A stretch of DNA of 64,000 nt. Origin: Mycobacterium sp. Aquia_216. Its GTDB lineage: Bacteria; Actinomycetota; Actinomycetes; Mycobacteriales; Mycobacteriaceae. Where the stretch lies: assembly GCF_026723865.1 (NCBI RefSeq), contig NZ_CP113529.1:4836001-4900000 (forward strand). Reading direction: 5' to 3'. Below the pieces are notes generated by a model that ran no database searches, was not told where the DNA came from, and saw only the letters and a list, made by a program, of their open reading frames with translations. Below, piece after piece: positions 12,072-23,944 of this stretch (positions within the stretch are counted from its first letter, which is position 1; every line of letters begins with the position of its first letter). Both the position numbers and the translations under genes were made by a program.

Positions 12072-12100
12072 AGGATAGCCCGCATCTGTGCTTGAAGCAA
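12072..12100 (-). promoter_or_regulatory. candidate sigma-A-type promoter of rho
   Basis: On the minus strand, TTGCTT (12095-12100), 17 bp, then TATCCT (12072-12077). This would start transcription near 12065 and give rho an untranslated leader of about 200 nt. It lies just downstream of the thrB stop, so rho need not depend on the upstream amino-acid operon. A long leader fits autoregulation of rho, but the sequence alone cannot show this. Confidence 0.4.
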
Positions 12101-12125
12101 GCAAACCCTCCGGTGAGCTTGTGGA

Positions 12126-14162
<2,037 letters not shown>

Positions 14163-14166
<4 letters not shown>

Positions 14167-15488
14167 ATGCTGGTTCCTTCTAGTCTCAGCACGCTTGCCA
14201 CACCCTGCACGACGTCCAAATCGGCTAGCGCATCAACGGTTTCGGAGAGTGCAGCGTCGGTGGCGCTGTGTGTGACCACCACGATGCGGGCTCCCACCCG
14301 GCGCCCGTCTTCGTCCGCGACGCCTTCCTGACGGACCTCGGCGATGCTGACCTCGCGTTTGGCGAATTCTGCTGCCACCGACGACAAGACGCCGGGCTTG
14401 TCGGCGACATTCATGCTGACGTAGTAGCGGGTGGATATGAAACCCATTGGCGCGATCGGCAACTGGGCGTACTTAGATTCTTTCGGCCCACGACTGCCCA
14501 GCACCCGGTTGCGAGCGGCCATCACCAAGTCACCGGTCACCGCCGATGCGGTGGGCGCACCGCCGGCGCCCTGGCCGTAGAACATCAGCCGGCCCGCCGC
14601 CTCGGCCTCCACCACCACCGCGTTGAAAGCTCCGCTGACGGTGGCCAGCGGATGCGACAGCGGCACCAACGCGGGGTAGACGCGCGCCGAGACGCGTTGC
14701 TGACCGTCGTCGGTGGTGATGCGCTCGCAGATGGACAGCAATTTGATGGTGCAGCCCAACGCATGTGCGGACGCGAAGTCGGCGGGGGTGATCTTGCTGA
14801 TGCCTTCGCGATACACGTCGTCGGCGGTCACCCGGGTGTGGAAGGCGATGGATGCCAGAATCGCGGCCTTGGCCGCGGCGTCGTAGCCCTCGACGTCGGC
14901 GGTGGGATCGGCCTCGGCGTAGCCCAGCGCACTCGCGTCGGCCAGGGCGCTGTCATAGGTGGCGCCGGTGCTGTCCATCGCGGAGAGGATGTAGTTGGTG
15001 GTGCCGTTGACGATGCCGGCCACCCGGACCACCGTGTCACCGGCCAGCGACTGGGTGAGCGGGCGGATGACCGGGATCGCGCCTGCGACCGCCGCCTCGA
15101 AATACAAGTCGACGTGCGCATTTTCGGCCGCTTGCGCCAACTCCTCGGTCGATGTGGCCAACAACGCCTTGTTCGCCGTGACAACGGACTTGCCGTGCTC
15201 GAGCGCGGCCAGGATTGCCTTGCGGGACGGCTCGACCGGCCCCATCAACTCGACGACGATGTCGACGTCTTCCCGCGACACCAGTTGTTCGACGTTGTCG
15301 GTGAGCAGTTCGATGGGGACACCGCGATCGGGGGCAACGCGTCGGACCCCGATGCCGCGCAGCGCAAGAGGCGCGCCGACACGGGCCGCGAGATCGTCCG
15401 CGCTCTCCTCGATGATGCGGACAACTTCGCTGCCGACGTTGCCGAACCCGAGTACCGCTACGCCGACTGGCTTTCCATTACCGGACAC
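14163..15488 (-). CDS. hom: homoserine dehydrogenase
   Basis: Reduces aspartate semialdehyde to homoserine with NAD(P)H; 441 residues. N-terminal nucleotide-binding fold ([14 protein letters not shown]), middle catalytic region with [11 protein letters not shown], and a C-terminal ACT domain (about 355-435, [17 protein letters not shown]) expected to sense threonine. Called thrA in M. tuberculosis. It lies 3 bp after lysA, so lysine and threonine branches share one transcript. Confidence 0.96.
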
Positions 15489-15491
15489 CGT

Positions 15492-16910
15492 TCACCTCAC
15501 TTCCAGACTCAGCAGATCGTCGACCGTCTCCCGGCGCAGGATCAGGCGGGCCCGCCCATCGCGAACCGCTACCACGGCGGGCCGACAGATCATGTTGTAA
15601 CGGCTCGAGAGCGAATAGCAGTAGGCGCCGGTCGCAGCCACCCCCAGCAAGTCGCCTGGACCCAGGTCGCCGGGAACCCACGTATCGCGCACAACGATAT
15701 CGCCGCTCTCGCAATGCTTTCCGACGATACGGGCCAGCACCGCCGGTGCATCGCTAACCCGCGACACCAACCGGGCGTCGTACTGCGCGTCGTAGAGCGC
15801 CGTTCGGATGTTGTCGCTCATGCCGCCGTCGACGCTGACGTAGCGCCGGATTGCCGTGGTGCTGACCTCGACGTCCTTGACGGTGCCGACTTCGTAGAGC
15901 GTGATGGTTCCCGGTCCGGCGATGGCCCGTCCGGGCTCCACCACCAGCCGGGGCGTGGGCAGACCCACGGCCGCGGACTCGTTGCTGATGATCGTGCTCA
16001 GCTTGGCCGCCAGTTCGGCCATCGGAGGCGGATCATCGGAGGCCAGATACGAGATGCCCAGGCCGCCACCGAGATCGACGGTGGAGATCTGCGCGGTCTT
16101 CTCGACACCGAACTTGCCGACGACCTCCTGCAGCAGGCCGAGAACCCGGCGCGCGGCCAGTTCGAAGCCGGCGACGTCGAAGATCTGCGAACCGATGTGG
16201 CTGTGCAACCCGACTAACCGCAGGTGATCGGTGGCGAATACCCGCGCCACCGCTGCCATCGCCGCGCCGCCGGCGACCGACAGGCCGAACTTCTGGTCCT
16301 CATGTGCGGTGGAGATGAACTCGTGGGTGTGCGCCTCGACGCCGACGGTGAGACGGACGAAGACATCCTGGACGACGCCGGCGTCACCCGCGATGGTTTC
16401 GAGGCGTTCGATTTCGGTCATCGAGTCCACAACGATGTGACCCACACCGGCTTTGACCGCGGTCGTCAACTCCGCGACAGATTTGTTGTTGCCGTGCAGG
16501 GTAATCCGCTCCGGCGGGAAGTTCGCGTGCAGCGCCACGGCCAGTTCTCCGCCGGTGCACACATCCAGCGAGAGGCCCTCTTCGTCGATCCAGCGAGCTA
16601 TCTCGGTGCACAGGAACGCTTTAGCGGCGTAGTGGACGTTGGCGCCACCGCCGAACGCCGCTGCGATCTCCCGGCAGCGAGAGCGGAAGTCGTCCTCGTC
16701 GATGACGAACAGTGGAGTTCCGTACTCCCGAGCGAGTTCGGTCACGGGGATGCCGGCGATGACGGCCACCCCCTCGTCGTCGCGAACCATATTGAGCGGC
16801 CAGACATTCGGCGCCAATGACAGCAGCTCCTCGGGGGACTGCGGCCGGGGCGGGCTGTCCGCGTGACGGATTTCTTCGGCGTGCCGGGGACCGGCGGGAT
16901 GTACGTTCAC
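15492..16910 (-). CDS. lysA: diaminopimelate decarboxylase
   Basis: Last step of lysine synthesis; 472 residues with the chosen GTG start at 16910, which overlaps the argS stop (ATGTGA) and follows a GGAGAG ribosome binding site. The frame is open further upstream inside argS, but that is unlikely to be used. Features: PLP lysine in [18 protein letters not shown] for the PLP phosphate, and the catalytic CESGD motif. The N-terminus is about 25 residues longer than in M. tuberculosis. Confidence 0.93.
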   Translation of the reverse strand: MNVHPAGPRHAEEIRHADSPPRPQSPEELLSLAPNVWPLNMVRDDEGVAVIAGIPVTELAREYGTPLFVIDEDDFRSRCREIAAAFGGGANVHYAAKAFLCTEIARWIDEEGLSLDVCTGGELAVALHANFPPERITLHGNNKSVAELTTAVKAGVGHIVVDSMTEIERLETIAGDAGVVQDVFVRLTVGVEAHTHEFISTAHEDQKFGLSVAGGAAMAAVARVFATDHLRLVGLHSHIGSQIFDVAGFELAARRVLGLLQEVVGKFGVEKTAQISTVDLGGGLGISYLASDDPPPMAELAAKLSTIISNESAAVGLPTPRLVVEPGRAIAGPGTITLYEVGTVKDVEVSTTAIRRYVSVDGGMSDNIRTALYDAQYDARLVSRVSDAPAVLARIVGKHCESGDIVVRDTWVPGDLGPGDLLGVAATGAYCYSLSSRYNMICRPAVVAVRDGRARLILRRETVDDLLSLEVR

Positions 16911-18559
16911 ATTCTCTCCGGGGCGCTGACGCCGAGTATTCCCAATCCGTTGGCGACGACCTGGCGGGTGACCTGGCACAGCGCCAGCCGGGCGGTGTGC
17001 AGGTCCGTGGGTTGTTCATCGCCCTGGGGCAACACCCGGCACGAGTCGTAGAACCGGTGGTAATCACCGGCGAGGTCTTCCAGGTAACGGCAGATGCGGT
17101 GCGGTTCGCGCAGGGACGCAGCGGTATCGAGCACCCGCGGGAATTCGCCGATGGTGCGCAGCAGCGCGCCCTCTTTGTCGTGGCTGAGCAATTCGAGGTG
17201 CCCGGTATCGGGGACCAGGCCGAGCTCGGCGGCGTTGCGGGCCAACGCCGAGAGCCGCGCATGCGCGTATTGCACGTAATAGACCGGGTTTTCATTCGAC
17301 GCCGAGGACCACAGCGCCAAGTCGATGTCGATCGCGGAGTCTACCGACGAGCGGATCAGGCTGTAGCGCGCCGCGTCCACGCCGAGAGCGTCCACCAGGT
17401 CATCGAGGGTGATCACGGTGCCGGCGCGCTTGCTCATCCGCACCGGCTGGCCGTCGCGAACCAGGTTGACCATCTGCCCGATCAGCACCTCGACGGTCGC
17501 GGGGTCGTCACCGAAGGCGGCCGCCGCGGCTTTGAGCCTCGCGATGTATCCGTGATGGTCGGCACCGAGCATGTAGATGCACAAGTCGAAACCGCGCTGC
17601 CGTTTATCCAGGTAGTAGGCGAGGTCGCCGGCGATGTAGGCCGGCTTGCCGTCGCTCTTGATCACGACACGGTCCTTGTCATCGCCAAAAGCACTGGTGC
17701 GCAACCAACTTGCGCCGTCCTTCTCGTAAATGTTGCCGCTGTCGCGAAGCCTGGCGATGGCCTGGTCGACCCGGCCGCTGGTGTGCATCGAATCTTCGTG
17801 GGTGTAGACGTCGAAGTCGGTGCCGAATTCGTGCAACGTCTCTTTGATGTGGGTGAACATCAGGTCGACGCCGATCTCGCGGAAGGTCTCGTGCATCTCG
17901 GTGTCCGGCAGGCTCAACGCGTCGGGCGCCTTCTCCAACACCTGTGCGGCGATGTCGTTGATGTAGCTGCCGGCGTAGCCGTCTTCGGGAGTGGGTTCAC
18001 CCTTGGCCGCCGCGATCAACGAGTTGGCGAATCGGTCGATCTGCGCGCCGTGGTCGTTGAAATAGTATTCGCGCGTCACGTCGGCCCCCTGCGTCGAGAG
18101 CAACCGGCCCAGCGCGTCGCCGACGGCGGCCCAGCGAGTGCCGCCGATGTGGATCGGCCCGGTCGGGTTGGCCGAGACGAACTCCAGGTTGATCTTGCGG
18201 CCGGCCAGCGCCGCGGAGTGACCGAAGCGCTCGCCGGCGTCGATGACGTCGTTGACGACCTTGGCCTGCGCGGAGGCCTCGAGGCGCAGGTTGATGAAGC
18301 CCGGTCCGGCCACTTCCGCCGAGGAGACGCCGTCGGCCTGAGCCAGCGCCTCGGCCAGCCATCCGGCCAGTTCACGCGGGTTGGCGCCGACCTTCTTGCC
18401 CAGCTGTAACGCCAGGTTGCTGGCGTAATCGCCGTGGTCGGGATTACGCGGGCGCTCGACGGTGACCGTCGCCGGTAGCGCGGATGCGTCGAGGCCATGC
18501 TCGGCAAGCACCGCGGATGCGGTGACTTTGAGCAGCTCAGCCAGGTCAGCGGGGGTCAC
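16907..18559 (-). CDS. argS: arginyl-tRNA synthetase
   Basis: Class I aminoacyl-tRNA synthetase, 550 residues. The HIGH-type motif is [14 protein letters not shown] and the KMSKS-type motif is [11 protein letters not shown]; the anticodon-binding helical domain is at the C-terminus. It heads the lysA-hom-thrC-thrB operon, and a tRNA-Arg gene starts 125 bp upstream on the other strand, the same neighbourhood as in M. tuberculosis. Confidence 0.97.
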   Translation of the reverse strand: MTPADLAELLKVTASAVLAEHGLDASALPATVTVERPRNPDHGDYASNLALQLGKKVGANPRELAGWLAEALAQADGVSSAEVAGPGFINLRLEASAQAKVVNDVIDAGERFGHSAALAGRKINLEFVSANPTGPIHIGGTRWAAVGDALGRLLSTQGADVTREYYFNDHGAQIDRFANSLIAAAKGEPTPEDGYAGSYINDIAAQVLEKAPDALSLPDTEMHETFREIGVDLMFTHIKETLHEFGTDFDVYTHEDSMHTSGRVDQAIARLRDSGNIYEKDGASWLRTSAFGDDKDRVVIKSDGKPAYIAGDLAYYLDKRQRGFDLCIYMLGADHHGYIARLKAAAAAFGDDPATVEVLIGQMVNLVRDGQPVRMSKRAGTVITLDDLVDALGVDAARYSLIRSSVDSAIDIDLALWSSASNENPVYYVQYAHARLSALARNAAELGLVPDTGHLELLSHDKEGALLRTIGEFPRVLDTAASLREPHRICRYLEDLAGDYHRFYDSCRVLPQGDEQPTDLHTARLALCQVTRQVVANGLGILGVSAPERM

Positions 18560-18684
18560 GAGCGTCCATCCTATTGGTTAGCGTGCCTACGCCTCGAATC
18601 CATTGCGGTGTCAGCGCAGCCACCCGGATGCGTTAGTCTGTCCCGGATAGTTTCAAGCCCATTGGCGCAGTATCTATATCGTGC

Positions 18685-18757
18685 GCCCCCGTAGCTCAGG
18701 GGATAGAGCGTCTGCCTCCGGAGCAGAAGGCCGCAGGTTCGAATCCTGCCGGGGGCA
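18685..18757 (+). tRNA. tRNA-Arg (anticodon CCG)
   Basis: A 73-nt cloverleaf: acceptor GCCCCCG pairs with CGGGGGC, A discriminator at 18757, and no encoded CCA. The anticodon stem-loop CTGCCTCCGGAGCAG carries anticodon CCG, and the T arm contains GGTTCGAATCC. It decodes CGG. The 3' end abuts a decayed integrase gene, so it has been used as an attachment site. Confidence 0.96.
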
Positions 18758-18774
18758 CTGCTGGAGCAGTGAGA

Positions 18775-18967
18775 ACTTGCAGGTCAGACAGTGTGCCGTT
18801 AGTCAGCTCGGCTAATCCAAACGTCCTGGCTATGGCGCTATGGGTAGATCCGCGGCGTGGTGGCCGCGTCGGCATGACCCAACTGATTCGCGATAGATCC
18901 AGCGGCCCGCAGCGCAGTGCAGAACGGTACCGCGCGCGTGACGGGAGTCGCACACCGCGGCATGGAC
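18775..18967 (-). pseudogene. decayed tyrosine integrase, C-terminal fragment at tRNA-Arg
   Basis: Three reverse-strand frames carry successive pieces of a phage-type integrase C-terminus. The first reads SRHARGTVLHCAAG (about 18968-18905). The second reads GSIANQLGHADAATTPRIY (about 18902-18844), which includes the LGHA box and the expected catalytic Tyr. The third reads HSAIARTFGLAELTNG and continues towards the tRNA. At least two frameshifts separate them, so no functional protein is possible. The fragment runs into the 3' end of tRNA-Arg, as is usual for integrases of elements that insert there. No second copy of the tRNA 3' end was seen in the window. Confidence 0.8.
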
Positions 18968-20731
18968 TCAGATGGTGCATTTCAGCCCGACCTGGGCGGC
19001 GTGGTACCCGAGCCGCCGATAGAACGCCAACGCCCTTTCGCGAGCCTCGTCCGTGGTCACCTGCGCCAGCTGCGCCCCGTGTGCTCGGCCGTAGTTGTGC
19101 GCCCACTCGACGAGTGCAGTACCAAGACCCTGTGCACGCTCGGCTTTGGCGACCCGTAAGCCCTCGATCTGCAGCCGGGTGGCACCGCCCCGGGAAAGGC
19201 CAGGAATGATGGTCAATTGCACCGTCGCGACTACCATGTCGGAACTGTTCAGGACGACTCCGAGATAGTTGGATTGGTTGCGAACGACCATGTCGTAGGC
19301 CGCCTCGTACCGTTCGAGTTCGGCGCCTTCGCGATCCTGACCAAATTCGTCGTCGGAGAGCATCTCGGCGATCACCCCCACGTGTTCGCGCGTCGCGCGC
19401 TGCACACGAAAGACGCGGCCCGCTACCCGCAGCAGTCCTCGAACCGAGGACTGCGCCAGAGCCTGTAGGCGCCCCACCAAAAGGTCCAGCCACGCCCCCA
19501 CGTTCGTTCGTGCCTCCGTGGTATCTGGGTAGCGGCATCGCAGGTGTAGCCCGGACTCGTCCTGGATGAACCAGAGCATCACGCCGTCGGTGTCAACGCT
19601 CGCGCTCACATACTGGGCGTCGAGTCCGACCGAGTCGATGCGCACCGGAAGTCTGCGTTGGTCCAGCCAGGAAATCGCGAACATTCCTGGCGCAACGGGC
19701 ATTCCACCCCACGGAGCCAGTACGTCGGCCAGTGGCCAGGAACCCAGCTGCACCGCTTCTTTGACGGCGGCGGCCGCGGCGGACGGCTCGGCCACCGCCG
19801 ACTCCAAGACCGAATTGGTGATGAACCAGCCCACCGAGTCGTGCCATTTTTCTTCAAATCGGCTGTGCACGGGGAACACCGCGCGCAGTGGGGCCCCGGC
19901 CAACTCGCGGGTCACCGCAGTCATGGCGACCACCGCAAGCGCCAGCGTCGAGACACCGTCCTCGCGTGCCTGCTCGGCAAACGCGGCGCCGTCATCGACG
20001 TCGAACACGTCACGCACTTCAACGCGTTCCGGATGCGGCCCGAATTCGTCCAACGGCAGCGGAAACCGTGGCATGACCCCACCGCTGTCGCTGATGATTT
20101 GTGCCCATCGCGCGCGCACAAGGTCCGGTGCCGCGGGACGGTCCAACAGTGCCTGCGTGTGCTCGACAAATGCCGGCGGCGGCTGCAGCGGCGTACGACC
20201 GATGCGCGCGTCAGCGAGCAGCGACAACAGGTCCCGGGCAATCACCAGCATCGACCACATGTCCACGTGGGCGTGGTCGGCGGCGATCACCACCGTCAAT
20301 CCGGCGGCAGTCTCCAACACACACAACCGATGCGAGGGCCGCGCATAGGGCGAGCACGCCGCATTGAGAACTACTCGCAGTGCGTCGTTGACCGCCTGGC
20401 CTGGAGTGATCTCATGCTCGACCCACCTGTCCGGGTGAATATCGATCTCATGCAGCTGCGGGTCGCCGTCCGGCCCGGGTGTGAATGCCGTTCGTAGCGT
20501 GCCGTGACGGGCGATCACCGCCAGCCACGCATCGGCCAACGATTGGCGGCTGATCCCCGCAGGCAACCGAATGGACAGAGCCATCCAGGAACCGGGCCGT
20601 GGGCCCGCACCAACGTGTATGCGCTGGTCAAAAGACACCGGGAGCCGCCGGCCAAGGTCAGACACCGAAACGTCGTAGCCCCAGAGTCGTCCGAAGGGTA
20701 GCCGCAGGTGCGCCACGTTGGTCAGCCGCAT
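18968..20731 (-). CDS. condensation-domain/GNAT acetyltransferase fusion protein
   Basis: 587 residues, function unknown. Residues about 1-430 resemble the condensation/acyltransferase superfamily (NRPS condensation, PapA, wax-ester synthase): the HxxxD-type motif is in ADHAHVDMWS, and VGWFITNSVL resembles the second-half latch region. Residues about 440-587 form a GNAT fold with an acetyl-CoA loop, RAQGLGTALVEWA, and a terminal RALAFYRRLGYH. The combination suggests transfer of two acyl groups or coupling of acyl transfer to acetylation, but no substrate can be read from sequence. It stands alone between the integrase scar and a divergent hydrolase. Confidence 0.75.
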   Translation of the reverse strand: MRLTNVAHLRLPFGRLWGYDVSVSDLGRRLPVSFDQRIHVGAGPRPGSWMALSIRLPAGISRQSLADAWLAVIARHGTLRTAFTPGPDGDPQLHEIDIHPDRWVEHEITPGQAVNDALRVVLNAACSPYARPSHRLCVLETAAGLTVVIAADHAHVDMWSMLVIARDLLSLLADARIGRTPLQPPPAFVEHTQALLDRPAAPDLVRARWAQIISDSGGVMPRFPLPLDEFGPHPERVEVRDVFDVDDGAAFAEQAREDGVSTLALAVVAMTAVTRELAGAPLRAVFPVHSRFEEKWHDSVGWFITNSVLESAVAEPSAAAAAVKEAVQLGSWPLADVLAPWGGMPVAPGMFAISWLDQRRLPVRIDSVGLDAQYVSASVDTDGVMLWFIQDESGLHLRCRYPDTTEARTNVGAWLDLLVGRLQALAQSSVRGLLRVAGRVFRVQRATREHVGVIAEMLSDDEFGQDREGAELERYEAAYDMVVRNQSNYLGVVLNSSDMVVATVQLTIIPGLSRGGATRLQIEGLRVAKAERAQGLGTALVEWAHNYGRAHGAQLAQVTTDEARERALAFYRRLGYHAAQVGLKCTI

Positions 20732-20811
20732 GGCGGTACCTTAACGCCCCAGATAGCCTGAATGCTCGGTCAGCGCGGGGCGAGCCGTCGGGTCGTGAAA
20801 AGAGTTGCGTG

Positions 20812-21591
20812 ATGTCCACTTTCGTGGTTCCTGGAGCAGAGCTTGCGGTTGAACTGAGCGACGAGGGTGGTCATCCGGTTGTTCAACTGCACGGTCTTAC
20901 CTCCAGCCGCGCGCGCGACCGGGTACTCAATCTCGACCTCGGCAGGGGCCTCAGCGGGACCCGATTGCTGCGGTACGACGCACGCGGCCATGGCAAGTCG
21001 ACTGGGCGCAAGGTCGACGAGGATTACCGATGGGAAAGCCTTGCCGAGGATCTTCTGCAGCTGCTCGACAAATGGTTTCCCAGCGAACGGGTGCACGGAG
21101 TCGGCCCGTCCATGGGTACCGGCACGCTGCTGCACGCGGCTGCCCGCGAGCCGGACCGCTTCGCCGGCCTCACGCTCATGGTCCCGGCCACCGCGTGGGA
21201 AACCCGGCCCGCGCAGGCGGCGCTCTACCGGGCTGCGGCCGAAGTTATCGAAACCGAGGGAGTCGGGGCGTTCATCGCGTCGGCGCGTGGGGCGACTCCG
21301 CCGCCAGCCACGGTCGGCGCGCCCGAAACAGTTCCGGATGTGGCCGACGCGCTGCTGCCGTCACTGTTTCGAGGCGCGGCTCTCAGCGACCTGCCCGCTC
21401 GCGAAGCGGTCGCACGAATCGATGTACCGACGACGATTCTTGCCTGGGTCGGCGACCCGGCGCATCCGATGTCGACGGCGGAATCGCTTGCGACACTGAT
21501 GCCGCGGTCAACGCTCACCGTGGCGCACGTCCCGGCCGATGTCGAGACCTGGCCCCAGATCCTGAGCCAAGACGTCGCCCGCAGAGGCTGA
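20812..21591 (+). CDS. alpha/beta hydrolase
   Basis: 259 residues of alpha/beta-hydrolase fold. HG oxyanion region in VVQLHGLTSS, DARGHGKSTG loop, and nucleophile elbow GPSMGTG (Ser near residue 101). A candidate acid is the Asp in AWVGDPAHP; a candidate His is in VAHVPAD, but the usual C-terminal GH is not obvious. The start is the ATG at 20812. Substrate unknown. It is divergent from the condensation/GNAT gene across 80 bp. Confidence 0.8.
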   Translation: MSTFVVPGAELAVELSDEGGHPVVQLHGLTSSRARDRVLNLDLGRGLSGTRLLRYDARGHGKSTGRKVDEDYRWESLAEDLLQLLDKWFPSERVHGVGPSMGTGTLLHAAAREPDRFAGLTLMVPATAWETRPAQAALYRAAAEVIETEGVGAFIASARGATPPPATVGAPETVPDVADALLPSLFRGAALSDLPAREAVARIDVPTTILAWVGDPAHPMSTAESLATLMPRSTLTVAHVPADVETWPQILSQDVARRG

Positions 21592-22060
21592 CTTGTTCGG
21601 CAGATGAATACCGCTGCGATTGAGCGCACTGCCCAACCACGACGTCGGCCCAACGCGGCGGCGACGACTTCAGGCGGCCGATTGGGGCCGGTTGTCGCAC
21701 AACGAATTTCATTCCGCCCGCTGAGGAATCCGACATCCGAAACGCACACCCGCATTGGCCGCACCTGGATGGGCTCGTCCGCTGCCCGATAGCCTCGTGT
21801 GCCAACCACTGATCGGCGATCCCCTATCCGCCGCACCTGGGTCATCTCAGCGGCGGTCCGCCTCACCGCTCCGCTGTTGCGGTCGGCACCGGGTGTACTG
21901 GATATTCTCGTGCCGTCGCGATCCAAATCTGTTGCACCTCTTCATATTAAGAGGCAAACGCCGCCGCCGACACCACCGGCGTGCGGTACCGACGCGGACG
22001 GCGGCTACATCTGGAACAGAATCAAGGACGCCGTCCCCACCAAGACGCCGGACGACAAGG
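21592..22060. other. gene-free stretch, probably decayed sequence
   Basis: About 470 bp without a believable gene. Frames on both strands are Arg/Pro-rich shadows with no family signature. It precedes the AraC relic and may be the eroded 5' part of that gene, but I could not align any N-terminal regulator domain to it. Confidence 0.5.
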
Positions 22061-22475
22061 ATACTCGAGCGGGAGACCCGCGACAACGCGGCCGGGACAA
22101 CGGTGATGCGCAATGTGCTGACGCAGATCCTGCTCGTGCAGGTGGTTCGAACGTTGCTCGACTGCAACGAGACTGACGGCTGGCTGCGTACCATGCGCGA
22201 CCCCAACCTGGGCCCGGCGCTGGCGGCAATGCACGTGACGCCCGGCCGAAAATGGAATGTCGTTTGCTCCGCGATTCACCGACGGCGTCGGGGTATCGCC
22301 GCTGGCGTACCTGTCGGCACTGCGCATGCGCGCCGCGTCGCGGCTGCTGCGGTCCACCACCCGCACCGTGAGTTCGGTCGCGGCCGAAATCGGCTATTCC
22401 TCGGAAGGCGCATTCACCAACGCGTTCAAGCGATTTAGCGGTCTGACGCCGAGCGCCTACCGACAACAGCGGTGA
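22061..22475 (+). pseudogene. AraC-family regulator relic
   Basis: One forward frame reads ILERETRDNAAG, then LLVQVVRTLL and GPALAAMHVTPGRKW, the linker that normally runs into the first helix-turn-helix of AraC/cupin regulators. The next frame continues with FAPRFTDGVGVSPLAYL and AFTNAFKRFSGLTPSAYR, the second helix-turn-helix. The frame changes near 22256, and roughly 12-15 residues (the first recognition helix region) appear deleted. The N-terminal sensor domain is not recognisable. Unlikely to bind DNA normally. Confidence 0.65.
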
Positions 22476-22485
22476 CGCGGCACCC

Positions 22486-23052
22486 TCACACCGATTTCGC
22501 GGCGTCGACCTGATCCCGATCGTATTCGATGACGGGCGCCGAGTCGCCGTACACGTTGAGAGTGTGGATGAACCGGTGCAATCCCATGGCGCCCGCGCAG
22601 GTGAAACCGAGCTCGATAATCTGCGCCGCGGTGAAATGCTCACCTAACCGCTTGTAGAACTCGTCGTCCATGGCGTGGTGGTCGGCGGAGAGCAGGTCGA
22701 GGAACTCGACGGCCATCTGTTCCTGCGGGGTGAGCTCGCCGTGGCCCGGCGCGAGCAGGCATGCGACATCCTCGTCGGTGATCGAATCATGTTTGCGCGA
22801 CTGGCTGCAGGGTTCGCACTCGCCGAGTTGGGCACTGCGGATACGCAATAACTCCAGGATCCGGCCGCCGAGCAGAGTGCCGGCACCGAGATGGGTCCGC
22901 GCCATATTGACCTGTTCGAGCTGCGCGCTGCGATAGGCGAAGATCTGCAACGGCACCGGTGTCGCGTAGAGCCCGGCGGCAACACCGGCGTCGACGATTT
23001 CGCGGGAGTGTGCGCTGAGCTCTTCCATCGGGATTGGTGCAATACGCGGCAT
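22486..23052 (-). CDS. carboxymuconolactone decarboxylase/AhpD-like family protein
   Basis: 188 residues, all-helical. The CxxC motif sits in GECEPCSQSRKH, with the conserved downstream His, as in AhpD-type peroxidatic proteins; the N-terminus RIAPIPMEELS is typical of this family in actinobacteria. It may reduce peroxides or act as a decarboxylase-like enzyme; the sequence does not decide. It is divergent from the SDR gene at 23098 (45 bp apart). Confidence 0.8.
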   Translation of the reverse strand: MPRIAPIPMEELSAHSREIVDAGVAAGLYATPVPLQIFAYRSAQLEQVNMARTHLGAGTLLGGRILELLRIRSAQLGECEPCSQSRKHDSITDEDVACLLAPGHGELTPQEQMAVEFLDLLSADHHAMDDEFYKRLGEHFTAAQIIELGFTCAGAMGLHRFIHTLNVYGDSAPVIEYDRDQVDAAKSV

Positions 23053-23097
23053 TAATTCAGGCTATCTTTTTTATGCGTCACTGCAAAGGAGAAGTCG

Positions 23098-23886
23098 ATG
23101 TCCAGACTCGCCGGAAAGGTCGCGATCGTCACCGGAGGCGCCGGCGGTATTGGCGCGGCGACGGCACGCGAATTGGCGCGCGAAGGTGCGGCCGTGGCCG
23201 TCGTCGATATCGACGAGACAAAAGCCAACGAAGTGGCCGACGAGATTCGGCGCTCCGGTGCCCAGGCGATCGCCCTCGGCGGGGACCTCGCCGACGAAGA
23301 CGCGGCGCACTCCGCGGTGGCGGCGACGGCAAAAGAGTTCGGCCGCATCGACATCCTGCACAACAATGCGGCACTGACCGCCAGCAGCTTCCTGTCGCGT
23401 GACACCACGATCTCGGAGATGCCACTCGACGTATGGCAGCGGTCGATGGAAGTCAACCTCGGCAGCCAGCTGCTGATGTGCAAATACGCTGTCCCCGAAA
23501 TACGCAGCAGCGGTGGGGGTTCCATCATCAACATGTCGTCGGGAGCGGCCCTGTCGGGTGACCGGACTCGGCTGGCCTACGGCGTCTCGAAGGCCGGCGT
23601 GCATGCCCTGACGATGTACGTCGCGACCAGTGAGGGAAAGCAGGGCGTGCGGGCGAACACCGTCGTGCCCGGATTGATCCTCACCGGCGCGGTGCGCGCG
23701 CATCTGTCCGAAGACATCCTCGACGGCCTCGGCCGCGCCACGCTGACGCCCTACGTCGGACAACCACGAGACGTCGCGGAACTCGTCGTCTTTCTGGCTT
23801 CCGAACAGTCCCGCTACATCACCGGACAAATGATTTCGATCGACGGCGGAATGTCGGCACACGTCGCGATGAATACCGGCGATTAA
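23098..23886 (+). CDS. short-chain dehydrogenase/reductase
   Basis: 262-residue classical SDR. NAD(P) motif TGGAGGIG near residue 12, acidic VVDID after beta-2 suggesting NAD preference, LHNNAAL, catalytic Ser in NMSSGAAL and YGVSK for Tyr/Lys. C-terminal GQMISIDGGM is typical. A strong AAAGGAG ribosome binding site precedes the ATG. Substrate unknown; neighbours are another SDR, an epimerase-like enzyme and a CMD protein. Confidence 0.9.
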   Translation: MSRLAGKVAIVTGGAGGIGAATARELAREGAAVAVVDIDETKANEVADEIRRSGAQAIALGGDLADEDAAHSAVAATAKEFGRIDILHNNAALTASSFLSRDTTISEMPLDVWQRSMEVNLGSQLLMCKYAVPEIRSSGGGSIINMSSGAALSGDRTRLAYGVSKAGVHALTMYVATSEGKQGVRANTVVPGLILTGAVRAHLSEDILDGLGRATLTPYVGQPRDVAELVVFLASEQSRYITGQMISIDGGMSAHVAMNTGD

Positions 23887-23944
23887 TGCAGCCATTATCG
23901 ACACAAACGCCATTTCAGCGAATGCGATCTAAACGGCTCCGTAT

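Noticed and set aside
14268..16217. 649-codon plus-strand frame across hom and lysA
   Set aside because: Antisense shadow; composition is His/Arg/Gly-rich with no domain, and both hom and lysA are clear on the minus strand.
18696..19538. 280-codon minus-strand frame from tRNA-Arg into the condensation/GNAT gene
   Set aside because: Only its last part has meaning, as one frame of the integrase relic; the final VPPAGFEPA is antisense tRNA translated, not protein.
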